Assembly (NCBI GenBank): GCA_012295275.1
Contig: CM022665.1
Span: 32,623,522 to 32,687,521, forward strand
Direction of reading: 5' to 3'
Source: Chrysomallon squamiferum
Lineage: Eukaryota; Mollusca; Gastropoda; Neomphalida; Peltospiridae
Length of the DNA stretch: 64,000 bases
How positions within the stretch are numbered: the first letter of the stretch is position 1; the number at the start of each line of letters is the position of its first letter. Made by a program: the position numbers and the translations under genes. Shown here in pieces: positions 1-10,628 of the stretch. Under the pieces are notes generated by a model. That model saw nothing but the letters and a program-made list of their open reading frames with translations. It searched no databases and had not been told where the DNA came from.

Positions 1-964
1 AAATACTTTCTTGAAGAGAGAATATCTCATTCAACGAGCCCATCCCTGACAATCTGTTAGCGATCGATGTTTCCCCCAGTATTAAGTGACTCGTTTAATT
101 TTGAAACAGCAACAGCGTTATCAACCCCTTTTCTGAAATTCCTCCACTCCTGATTTTCATTTTGATCTAATAATTAAATAATTAACAATAATAAATACAA
201 AGTAATAATCCAGACCAGACCTGATAATTTACAACTTCATTTCGTCTGTAAAGTTATAACATACTGCTCTGTGAAATATGTTGGTATTGTTATTTTTGTT
301 GTTGTTGTTATTATTTATTTATTTATTATTTTAAAATTAAAGTACTGAACATAGTTATCTCTATTTAACAACTTTATAATTTTCATAAATTAATAAATAA
401 TGAACAAACAAAGAAATAATAAGTTAAAATTTTTGACTTTATCTTGAGAACTTATTTTTTCCCTAACAAAATAAATAAATAAATAAAAGTTAAAAAAAGA
501 GAGAAAAAAAAGAGTATAAAACAAAACATTAGATGGTTGAGAATCCAAAAATATAATACTTATGATAATTATAAAGTTAACTGCACCTTTTAGTCCTAAA
601 ATTAATTTCATTATATTCAGCAATACGAAGCAAATAAAATCTGTATCGCCTCCCACTCACACTGTCAGTGAAACCCTGGTGTGGTCAGTGAAGTTTCATT
701 GCCTAAATGTATTCAGTAACTTTATACCCGGATACCTTATTCAGTCACTTAGCTAAGTCAGCCCATAAAAACTTTCTCAAAATAAAATGAAAAAGTGGAA
801 CAAATGGAGAACTGAAAAAACGTATATGCATTTTACAAAAGGAAAACTGAAAACACACAAAAGATGATAGAAATATTAGACAGGAAATTAAAGAAATAAA
901 ACAAAATAAAAGCAGAAGAAAGAAAGAAAAGAATTAAAAAAAAAAAAAAAAAAAACAACAACAA

Positions 965-1002
<38 letters not shown>

Positions 1003-1029
1003 CAGAAAGTAAGAAAAGATAATTACAAA
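1..1029. other. Upstream flank, no gene seen
   Basis: AT-rich non-coding sequence with a short CpG-containing patch in the first 120 bases and A-rich stretches from about 780. A near-pure poly-A/ACA run occupies 936-1001. No exon-like reading frame with coding character was found on either strand. Confidence 0.6.
936..1001. repeat. Poly-A with interrupting ACA units
   Basis: An almost uninterrupted A run broken only by a short (CAA)n segment near 955-965. It may be the tail of a plus-strand retroelement, but no recognisable body precedes it. Confidence 0.85.
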
Positions 1030-1660
1030 TAAGAACTACCGTTCACTTGAAATAACTAAAATGAGTTGTCGTATTTGTGTGAAACGGACTATAACAAGGA
1101 ATAGGCGGCTAATACGCGTTCATCTAAAGCCGCCGAACTGTACGACCACCAGCAACAGTTTTATTACTTGTTTGGAAAACAGCAGTGTCGCAGTATGCTG
1201 TACTGAAAAACGTGGTAATTTGTCACATGTGAATTTTAATACCTCTCAATCATCATTAACGGATTAATAGGAATACCTTGCTTCCATGAGACGGTCTGAA
1301 ACATTGAGTTAAAATTATTTAAGAGACTGGATTACCGGTGTATGTGTATGTGTGCGCGCTAGGGACATTTTCGTAATCATTACGCTAATGGCATTATTTT
1401 CGCATTTGATTGTGAATTTTACGCACGAAGTTGGATAATATATGGAAACAATAAAAGGTAAGTTTTATTTATAAATTATAATATTTTCTGTGTCAATTGA
1501 TTTTTATTGTTATGTATGTATTTAGGAGTTTTGAAATTCGATATTCCTGTTACGTGTTAACGCTAGTACGGGTACCCGTAGAGGTGTAATCGTGTATGCA
1601 AATTCCATCATAGTTGGTTATCGGTATTTGCATATGTTATACCTCTAAATTTTGTATGTT
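1030..1660 (+). promoter_or_regulatory. Relatively CpG-rich block: candidate promoter and 5' UTR exon of ANKRD6
   Basis: By eye this stretch holds more than two dozen CpG dinucleotides, whereas neighbouring stretches of similar size hold only a few. It ends near the strong donor at 1457/1458. A CpG-rich first exon upstream of a very long first intron is a common animal gene layout. No clear TATA box is visible at a sensible distance. It could instead be the promoter of a neighbouring minus-strand gene outside the window. Confidence 0.4.
1442..1457 (+). CDS. Candidate upstream start codon and first coding bases of ANKRD6
   Basis: The sequence ATAAAAG before GTAAGT (1458) is a perfect donor. 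If spliced to the acceptor at 39533/39534, an ATG at 1442-1444 reads in frame through GAA-ACA-ATA-AAA-G into the ATG at 39536, adding six residues (M-E-T-I-K-E). An in-frame TAA lies six bases upstream of this ATG, so it would be the first available start in that frame. The context (T at -3, G at +4) is weak. This rests on splice-site quality and frame alone. The junction spans about 38 kb and no transcript evidence is available. Confidence 0.3.
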
Positions 1661-2643
1661 GTTAAACTTGTTAGCCTGCCATTCAGGACAGTACTCAGTT
1701 TTGAGCAGCTGAATTTACTAAAATTCAAATTATATATATACATTATTTGGTAAAATTAGTACAGGTGATAATAGTAACTACATCTGACCGGGTGAATCTG
1801 ATATAAAAACAAATTAATTTGGTTAAACGACCAACAAACAAAATTAACAGTGAACATTTTTTTCTGATAGTTGAAATAGTTCATGCAGATTAAAAAGTAA
1901 ATAAAATACAACTAATACAATGTTAAAACTTAAAAATATTTGAAACATAAATAAATACAATTTTAAAAATAAATATGTTAGTATGTAAATAAATAAATAA
2001 ATAATAATAAAAAAGAAATTAATAGTCCCCCCAAAAATAAAATTTGTTTTATTCATGTAAATATCGTTTAAAAAAAAAAAATTTGCTGACTAAACATTTT
2101 CAGAGCATGTTATGTTTATTTATTTTATCATTACAATTTTGCAAGTGTTTACCAACTGATTAATCACTATTTTATTACTGAAAAAAAAAAAATAAAATAA
2201 AAAATTGTTTTAAAATGTTTATTAATTATTACATTAATAAAATACTTAACATTTAATTATTTTCATATAAACCCCCAACAACAACAACAAAAAAACAAAC
2301 AAACAAAAAAACCTTAATAAAAAAAATAAAAATAAAAGAAAAGAAAACCAGCCAATTTTTAATTTTATTTTATTTTTAACTTTATTATTTAGGGTTGTAT
2401 TTGGTTTACTGTAATAAAATAATTATAATGTAAAATCATACATACATACATTCATATAAAAACACAAAAGTATATGTGACATGATAATAATAGCATAACT
2501 GTATTTTGGTTTTTAAATTAAACTTCATTTATAAAATATGTATGCCAAGAAAATGCCTTTATGCATATAAAACCACTTAATTAATTTTAGCCTAAGAAGA
2601 AATGCTGACATAAATAAATACTTAAATTCATCTCTCAGTGTGT

Positions 2644-2688
<45 letters not shown>

Positions 2689-4494
2689 ATACCAGTTTTA
2701 CTCTCCTTCCTACACTTGCCAATGTAACTGTTTATGCACTGATATCAGATAAGAAAAGGGTTATTGAAAAATAATAATTTATGAGAAACACATACTTTGG
2801 TAAACTTGTATTTCAGTGCTCACAGCCTAAAATATTAGCAAATGTTTAAAAATAAATAATAATATAAAATCAAATATTAATATATAATGATGATGATGAT
2901 GATGAACAGGAAAAAACAACAACAAAAAACAACAACTATACAAACAGTGTTGGCAACACCTTTACAATTAATATCTTTTCAATATAAATTTAATCTTTTT
3001 TTGTAACCTGTTTTTCAAAAATATCCCTTCTTGCATTTAATCTGAACCTGGTATTAAATTACATGAATTTACAATTTAAATAACTTTAAATTTGCCTCTT
3101 TGTGCTTGGACTGCATACATTTAGCATATATAATGTTTTTAAAAAAAAATCAAATAAATTACAATATTGGCAGTGCAGACATAAATGTTTAGGAGTGGAT
3201 TTTAGGTGAAAATGGTGTAACTCGCTGTCATGTTAGGGAATGATAAAAGTTCCCATAATTTACTCATGTGAAAACACACCTACTTTTCATTTGTGTTTGC
3301 ATAAATGCATTTTAAAGTGTAAATATGGGGACAGAAAAAAGAAAAGATAAAGAAAATAATAATAATCTGAATATATTCCGCATTTGTGTGTGTGTACTTT
3401 ATTTTTTGTCGTCTTAATAATGAAGTACAGCATTTCTCTTTGTGATTCCTGTTGTCAGGAATGCATAGTGCATTGCTTTTGATAAATTATTAGATTTATG
3501 GGTTGGAACTAAAGTTCATGGTGTTTTTTCAAAGAAATATTTGGTTAATTGTACATAGATTTATTCAGCCACATGCATTCCATTTCAGAATATGTAGGCC
3601 TATATATGTCACATATTTTATCACATGTAATATGAAATTGTGCTGAAATGCCACCCACTGAAAAATGTAAAACAAAATTAAGTGATAATGGCATTAGCTA
3701 GTAATAATAAATATACAAAAATAAACATGAAAAACACATTTTCATCATTGGTACTTTATACTAATGTTTGCCAAGTGTGGAATTCAACATTTATGACAAC
3801 CCATCAACGTTATTAAATTTGAAATATTTTTACTTTTCACACCTTACCATTCTAGACACTTGTAATTAAATATTACAACAGTCTCTCCAGCTCATGCATA
3901 AAATTCCTGTCATTTGCTGTTTGAAAACTGTGAAACTTAAGAGAATTTCTGCATTGGGAAGTCAGCTACAAGTGATGAAAACTGTAGCCAACATGTCATC
4001 CCAGACGTGTGCAAATATCACTTCTGTTTACTGAAGTGTCCCAGTAAATGTTGCTGCTGTTTGTGTCTCCACAATGTGAACATGGTGTATGCAGATAACA
4101 GGCTGTAGTCATTGTTTACCCAGCATCCTCCTTGCAAAGCATTTGTGTCCATCCTGTGACTTTTTGACTCCTGCTAAAAGCATTTTAGAGTGAGGAAACA
4201 AATTTTTGCTACATTTACATTTCTGTTTTTTTTTTTTTTTTGCTACTTTTTAGTTGGTTTTGTTCTGTTTTCATTCTGTTTTACTGCAGTTTTTATTAAA
4301 TTATTTTTTTCTTTGTCTTTAATTCTTTTAATTAAAATGTATGTTGTCACAGAACAGTTGAAAATATACAATGATACCTATATGTTAATTATTTAAATAT
4401 TGATCTGTATTTATTATTGAGTGTGTGTGTGTGTGCGCGCACACACCATATGTTTGTGAAGAATAGCAGTGACCTATAGTTAATTCACTCATAC
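1458..4494 (+). other. 5' part of putative intron 1, no gene seen
   Basis: AT-rich, with simple repeats: a (CA)n tract at 2646-2684, (GAT)n near 2888-2904 and A-rich runs. The segment 3880-4190 is less AT-rich and non-repetitive by eye, but stops occur in every frame and no exon could be supported. A (GT)n/(CGCA) patch sits at 4420-4446, just outside the transposon. Confidence 0.6.
2646..2684. repeat. (CA)n microsatellite
   Basis: About 19 uninterrupted CA units. Confidence 0.97.
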
Positions 4495-4930
4495 AGTCTG
4501 GTGGCAGGGACTGATAAGTGTGCATTGCAGTCCGTACAAAGTTTTTTTGCTGTTTCTATACCTCTGAGATGTGTTCTTTAAGAATCTGAATGATGCCACT
4601 CTGTCATCCTTGGGCAATCTGCACAATATGCAAATTAAGGCCGCCATTATTGAAAATCTTGTTTTCGTCAATATCTCAGTAACTATGCATGGTATCAAAA
4701 TAATTTTGGTTTCTATCCCCGTGTTTTGAGGGGTAAAGAATCAGATTAAACCATTACGGTATTGATCACACCAATATTTTCTGCAAAATATGCAAAAATC
4801 AACTTCAGCATATATCCGAGTCGTTACAGAACATCCCCTTTACTTATGCTGATGCATGTTGCCATTACTGATTTGACTCAGTCCTCAAACAAGTCACTTT
4901 CAACAACATTGTCACAGTCATCAACCCGTC
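4495..4930 (+). repeat. Left inverted arm of the transposon
   Basis: Reverse complement of 7069-7669. Shared blocks include TCCGTACAAAG near the outer end, the stretch around AATGGCGGCC (on the complement), AACATCCCCTTTA, and CAACCCGTC at the inner edge. The innermost part also encodes, on the minus strand, the last residues of the CXC protein, so the arm extends into coding sequence. Confidence 0.85.
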
Positions 4931-5381
4931 GGGTGTGCTCATTCCGGCAGTGTGCTTCTCCGTGACATCCACAAAACATTGTGCATGGCAAGTGAGCTGT
5001 ATAGCATCCACACATTGCTGTCAAACAGGGTATATCTGTAGCACAACCACACCTTATCATTTCCAGCACCTCCGGTGGAGCATCACTAATGTTTGGTTGC
5101 AATGTTACTGGGATCAAGGATCTAGTGCGTTCGTCACGTTCCCATCTGAACTCAACAGGATCTAATGCTGGAGGTTCTGAGCTGAGAGCTGATTTCCAAA
5201 TGGCAGTCTGAATGTGCGCCCGCTTTACGTTCTCTTCGAATGCCTCTTTAGAAGGTGGAAGTGACTTAAGCTCTGGAGCCTTTGACAAATTTTTTCTACC
5301 CATCCTTCGCGACCAGACTTCTCCACAGACCTCAGACATGTTTGATGTCACCAAGCTTTTGACCCTGTAGCAGGCAGCCAT
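4878..5381 (-). pseudogene. Transposon protein fragment 4: CXC (tesmin/TSO1-like) cysteine motif and C-terminus
   Basis: Residues 111-147 of this 167-residue frame carry cysteines spaced C-x-C-x5-C-x4-C-x-C-x6-C-x3-C-x-C-x5-C-x-N, close to the zinc-binding CXC motif of tesmin/TSO1 proteins. Residues 1-110 form a linker with L-P-P-S-K-E-A-F and W-E-R-D-E-R-T-R. The protein ends D-L-F-E-D inside the left inverted arm. The same last residues can be found in inverted form in the right arm. Confidence 0.65.
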
Positions 5382-5396
5382 GAATGTTGTTGCTTA

Positions 5397-5955
5397 TTCA
5401 ATGATGTCACCTATGTCCTCAGATAATACGCCCAATTTGAGCAGTTCTACACCACTCTTAAGGACTTTGATGACGGTGATTTTTCCTACTCCGAAGCACT
5501 GAGCCACAGTGTCACAGCCTGAGACGGCATGGGCGGCTGGCACTTATGAAAACAAGTGTCCATGTTCACTTGCAGTTGCCCCAATGTCTATAGTAGTTTG
5601 TTCAGCACTTGGTCCTTCCATTGTAAGACGACAGGTCAGGTTCAACTTTGCGCAGCAGGAGGACAAAAACGTCTGTGTCCTCACATACGATGTTGATTCT
5701 TTTCACATCACTTTCAGCTGCCTTAACCATCTGTTGTATGATTATTACATCCGCTTCTTCATGGCAAGTCATGAGATCTTCCCTACGGAAGACAATGCCA
5801 TCCTGAATTACAACTGGTACAGAGTCAGTAGAAGTAATGACCAGACTGTGTTCATTCGGCTCGTCCTGTGCTTTCTGGATCAAATTCTGACATATCAGAT
5901 CTATGACCTGTACCTTATTCTCAGTTACTGTAAGAACAACCTTCTGGGGTGGCAA
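5397..5955 (-). pseudogene. Transposon protein fragment 3: PIN/FEN1-like nuclease core
   Basis: The open part (5602-5955, 117 residues) contains H-E-E-A-D-V-I-I-I at residues 65-73 and E-D-T-D-V-F-V-L-L-L at 92-101. After a frameshift near 5602-5640, and past an in-frame stop at 5544-5546, the sequence still encodes H-A-V-S-G-C-D-T-V then F-G-V-G-K (about 5490-5531). The order E-A-D, then E-D-T-D, then G-C-D and a G-x-G-K helix-hairpin-like motif is what PIN-fold nucleases of the FEN1/XPG type show. This is a motif-level inference; sequence similarity is remote. A second stop lies at 5394-5396. Confidence 0.5.
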
Positions 5956-6743
5956 TGGAGTATGTAACTGCAGTCTGTGTCTGCCCGCATTCCACTTTTA
6001 ATGCTGAAGTCGAAGTAGCGATCAAAGATCAGGTTTGTGTCTTGGCTTGCCACCCTTTTCATCACATTCCTCGTGAAGCCGTTGACAAAATCTGCCACAG
6101 TTCCTTGATTAGGCCAGTTTATAACCCAAAGGATAGCACAGCCATCCAGTATTTCTACCTCTGATTTCTCAACCAAACGCTGGGACACAGCCACCTGCAG
6201 ATTCTTCTTCAGTGTTGATTTCGGAGTTGCGATTCTCATTTTGCCTTCATCATCAAACATTGAGGTAGGCACAGGTGACAGTTCATGCGCTAGGACAGTT
6301 TTGATATCAGTGTCTCGAGACTGTTGCAACCCTAGTACCCGCGAGTAGATGAGATTCGTGTCATACACATTATTGTTCCCAACCCTTACTGCCTTTCTTT
6401 TCACTGCCAAGGTCACCACTAACTTGGATAAGGATGCATTAAATCCGACAGGCCAGCTCTTTTCAAACGACACAAGTTGACCATTCCCAATATCCACTGT
6501 GTCATGTGCGTTCACCGTTTCAGGTGCAATCTGACCAGTGACGACATTGATCAAACCAGCGGGATGACCAGTTGGATCCAGGGGATCAATGCAAGTCAGA
6601 AGTTTATCTCGTATCTTGACCTTGTCCTTAGCATCCGAAGTGATGCGTGATGGCTTCTCTTCTTTATGACTCGTCACCTCCCTCTCTCCACTGTCATCGG
6701 ACATGTCCGCGATATCTTGAACGATCATGCTGCAGGTGTGCAT
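5925..6743 (-). pseudogene. Transposon protein fragment 2: middle region
   Basis: The 272-residue frame continues fragment 1 after a frameshift near 6740. It holds an acidic/basic stretch (about residues 14-50), then L-L-T-C-I-D-P-L-D-P, I-N-V-V-T-G-Q-I-A and later F-D-R-Y-F-D-F-S-I-K-S. No catalytic motif is evident to me. It loses frame near 5955-5970, where fragment 3 starts. Confidence 0.6.
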
Positions 6744-7230
6744 ACTGTATGCCCATCATTTCGGGCTTCAGGGTTATGCTTATGATTCCATTTGGACCAT
6801 GCCCGTAACGCATGAAGGTTGTCTCTATCCACATGTCGGACCAGATCCAGTTCCAGAGTCCCGGCTTGTGACACATGGTGTGTTCACCTCTCATGAAGCT
6901 CTGAAGCACTTCAGGTGGGAGACGCTTCATTGTACTCAGGTACAACCCGTGTCTCGCGTAGTTGAAGTGAGCAGAGGCAAAAAAGTATGGCATCATTTGC
7001 TCTACTGCCCAGAGGTGGAGTGGCCAGTCTGCCTCTCGTTCTGCCCGCACGAAGACCATCATGATGAAGACGGGTTGGTGACTGTGACAGTGTTGTTGAA
7101 AGTGACTTGTTTGAGTCAAATCAGTAATGGCAAAATGCATCAGCATAAATAAAGGGGATGTTCTGCAACGACTCGGATATATGCTGAAGTTGATTTTTGC
7201 ATATTTTACAGAAAATATTGGTGTGATCAA
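6694..7230 (-). pseudogene. Transposon protein fragment 1: N-terminal W-P-L-H-L / N-Y-A-R block
   Basis: This 178-residue open stretch starts inside the right inverted arm, so about its first 54 residues are arm sequence and not original coding sequence. From residue about 55 it becomes protein-like: R-A-E-R-E-A-D-W-P-L-H-L, P-Y-F-F-A-S-A-H-F-N-Y-A-R, and M-W-I-E-T-T-F-M-R-Y-G-H-G-P. I recognise this block as a repeated family in cnidarian and molluscan genomes but cannot name its superfamily. It ends by frameshift: the next fragment, in another frame, overlaps it at 6694-6743 and continues the protein. Confidence 0.6.
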
Positions 7231-7669
7231 TACTGTAATGGTTTAACCTGATTCTTTACCCCTAAAAACATGTGTATAGACACCAAAATTATTTTGATAC
7301 CATGTGTAGTTACTGAGATATTGACGAAAACGAGATTTTCAATAATGGCGGCCTTAATATGCTTATTCAGCACAAAATATTGGTGTGATCTTGACTGAAA
7401 TGGCTTAATTTGATTCTTTACCCCTCAAAACACGGGGATAGACACCAAAATTATTTTGATACCATGCATAGTTACTGATATATTGACACAAACAAGATTT
7501 TCAATAATGGCGGCCTTAATTTGCATATTGTGCGGATTGCCCAAGGATGACAGAGTGGCATCATTCAGATTCTTAAAGAGCACATCTCGGAGGTATAGAA
7601 ACAGCAAAAAAACTTTGTACGGACTGTATTGCAAGGTTCTCCAAAAATCAGGGGTTTGGCAACCGGACT
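7069..7669 (-). repeat. Right inverted arm, enlarged by an internal duplication
   Basis: It pairs with the left arm over its whole length. It is about 165 bp longer because a 162-bp segment is present twice (7212-7373 and 7374-7535). Subtracting that unit leaves about 440 bp, matching the 436-bp left arm. Confidence 0.85.
7212..7535. repeat. Two tandem copies of a 162-bp arm segment
   Basis: Both units start at AAAATATTGGTGTGAT and share the stretches TTCTTTACCCCT, GACACCAAAATTATTTTGAT and TTTTCAATAATGGCGGCC. They differ at scattered positions, so the duplication is not recent. The second copy is the closer match to the left arm (for example CGGGGATAG), which suggests that the first copy diverged after duplication. 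Confidence 0.85.
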
Positions 7670-8009
7670 AATATGTATTTAAACATATACCACACAGTCA
7701 TATTATAGATGTAAATTATTAATTTCAATGTGCCTGAACATGTTTGTTAGGAATAATTTACATCCATGATTTGGATTGCTTTTGCATGTATATGTCATCT
7801 CTCATATGTACATGGTACTATCATTCACCATTTAACCTGAGCAGGATAAAGCTAAAGGACAGCCACCATAATTTTTTTTTATTCTGCAGTCCTAAATAAT
7901 ACAAAAAATTAAATGAAGTTATCTGTTTTATTTCTAAACTCACTGCTTTGAAGAGTAGTAGATTCATAAGTATTGATGATGAAAAATATATATAATAAAA
8001 CTTTGAGCA

Positions 8010-8031
8010 ATATATATATATATATATATAA
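8010..8031. repeat. (TA)n microsatellite
   Basis: Eleven uninterrupted TA units following a looser TA-rich stretch. Confidence 0.95.
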
Positions 8032-10595
8032 TACATAATTTATTAAGGTGAAAATAGTTCTGACCCCAAAAGCTATGACTTAGGTTACTGATCACAAATA
8101 TAGAAATTTACATGTGTCATCTTGTCATTTTGTAGTGATTGCTTGATATATACTATTTGTATCAAGGTTACACACACCAACCACTCCAGCATTTCCAAAA
8201 ATGTATATTAACTATCAGATACCAGAGATAAGTATATGAATGCTGTTTATGTTTATACATATTTCAATATAATTTCAGGTGCATGCATGAACACAGAGTT
8301 TAAAAAAATATATATTACATAACCTTTCTGTTTCAAAAATAGCTTTTTAAAAATATTTGTTGTGAAATTAAATTGTATATTTGAATAGAAATATATTTTC
8401 ATATAGAATTTGTTTCTAAGAGTAACAATATATAACCTTTACATTACAGATATTTGTTATTTAATACTGTTGTAAAATCAAAACAATATGTCACACTGTG
8501 CAGATGTTGTTGATTTCCCGTTTTAAAACCTTTCAGAAGCTGAAGTGTGTATGTTAAGATTTATCCTGCATGCAAGGAAATCCTTTATAATCTCATTTCA
8601 ATGACTGAGAAAGTCTATGGTGAAAGCAGATACTGCATTTAGTTGGTATGTTTATGTGTATGTCTGCATATGTGTTGATGTATATTAAGTAGTATCTGTG
8701 TGTGTGTGTCTTTTGATTATGTATATGTATAGTTAGTGTATCTAGGGTCTGACTGTTTTGATCCCTGTATATGTACCATGTGTATTTTGATGTGTTTGTA
8801 TATTTTGATATACTTATATACTGTGCCTGTGTGTTTGTTGTGTATATGTAGGATCTTTATGTATGTATATGGCAGAATCAATTTTTATTTACTTACAACT
8901 GAACTCATTTTAATAATTACCTTTAATATTATTAAATCAAACATACAGTGTATGTACAAGTTAAAATGTGAGAGAAAACTTCCAGTTCACTGAATATTCC
9001 TATTGATTAGCACAAGGTACCTTTTCCATGTATGTCATGTGGATATAGCTGGAATGGAATAGACTTGCTAAGCAGGATTGATCTTATGATCTGTTATGCT
9101 CTAGGCTAGTGGTGTAACCACCATGTGAATGTGTTTCAGACAGAGATATAATATATCAGTGACAATATATAATTATTTGAAGACTTATAAAGCCAGGCCA
9201 AGTGGATCTCTTACCAGAAGTTATAAAACTTTCATTAAAGTCCTGTTTTAAAACTGAAATTCACCAGAACACTGAGGTTACCATACTAGGTTAATTTTAT
9301 GATTTATAAACCACTGGTTTCTTTTGCAATTTGCAAGCCAGTGAGTGAGCCTGTAATTCTTTGTTTGCTTATTTATTTATTGTCAAAGAAAACCAGATTT
9401 TACATCTAATCCCATCTGTTTTTCCCTCTAAACCTTGAAACAAATAAAAACAGCCTTGAACTGCCTATGTAATTTTAAAAAGTCGCTTATAAAACCCAAT
9501 TGGATAAACTTAAAACAAAGCACAGTTTATGGTAAATGAATGTTAATATTTACGTTTCCTTAAATTCTTAGTACTTAACTAAAGATTAAGACTTGTTGAT
9601 CATAATTTTAATCACTGAACCCAGAAAGGAAATGTATGTGTTTTGTATTAATCTGATTCATTTTGTATATCTGTTTATAACCTTTTCTTAAGTACAGTGT
9701 TTTATTTACATAACTTTCAGTGCAGGCGGTAAATTTCACATAGGGAGATTTGTAGATCAAATTTCAGAATAAAATGAAACTGTTTGAATTCCACTATGGT
9801 TAATCATGATATATTTTAATAATATATAGCCATTAAAAAAATAGACTTTTTTGTTTTGATAGTTCATTACAATAAATATATATATATATATATATATTAA
9901 TGTAGTATTATTTTCCTGGTTTTATGAACTTTTCAGACAAAAGGTAGTATTCATATTTAAGCTCACCTGCTGAGCAACAAAAACTAGTTTGAAAAAAGTA
10001 GTAAAATACATAAATGTTTGTTCCTATCTGTTCAAAATTTAAATAAATAAATAATGTCTTTTCCTAAGATACATCTTTTATATTTGTTTATTTTATACAG
10101 AAATATTAAAAAAGTAAGTATTTTCTGAATCCTTTAAGCAATCACAGTATAGTATTAAGTAAAAAATAACTTTAATTTAGTTTTCAAGATTTTTGGAACA
10201 TCAGTATATTTAGCTGAAATTAAGAACTCTTCTCCATAAGATGTAATAATTAATCTGGCTTAGGATTTATAATTTCACAAATGCTGACACCTGATACAGG
10301 TGTTCATCAGGTGTACAAACACTGATTACACGACTAGATTAACTGAATGAAATGTGATAGTGGTGTTTCTAAATGATGTACAAGTTCTTGATTAAATATA
10401 ATCTGGGTTTCTTTATATGGCAGTCTCTGGCTATATTTCAGTTTCAGGGATGCACTCAGAACTGTGAATCCTGGTAGGTAGGTGGGTGGGTGTGAGACAG
10501 AGATCCACACTGAATACTGTAAGCTCTGAACCTTAATCAACAATGCTTCATAAATGTCACAGCCAGAGTTCATGAGTTAAGTTTCTTTAATACTG

Positions 10596-10596
<1 letters not shown>

Positions 10597-10626
<30 letters not shown>
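10597..10626. repeat. (AC)n microsatellite
   Basis: Fifteen AC units. Confidence 0.95.

Positions 10627-10628
<2 letters not shown>

Larger units (their letters stand above)
4495..7669 (-). mobile_element. Inverted-repeat DNA transposon with a broken PIN-like/CXC gene
   Basis: Long inverted arms (4495-4930 and 7069-7669) flank about 2.1 kb of comparatively CpG-rich sequence that carries one degenerate minus-strand gene. Both ends read AGTC(T/C)GGT going inward. The gene runs right to left. It has a W-P-L-H-L...P-Y-F-F-A...N-Y-A-R block typical of proteins multiplied in invertebrate genomes, then a middle region, a PIN/FEN1-like core and a CXC cysteine motif. Frameshifts and stops make it non-functional. 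No target-site duplication could be recognised (flanks TCATAC and AATATG differ), so the end points are approximate and the superfamily is left open. Confidence 0.75.

Noticed and set aside
1061-1267. 68-codon open frame in the CpG-rich block
   Set aside because: No family resemblance and no splice to the ANKRD6 frame; more probably 5' UTR or promoter sequence.
5509-5967. Plus-strand open frames across the transposon (also 6727-7152 and 4935-5165)
   Set aside because: Antisense shadows of the minus-strand transposon gene; the conserved motifs are on the minus strand.
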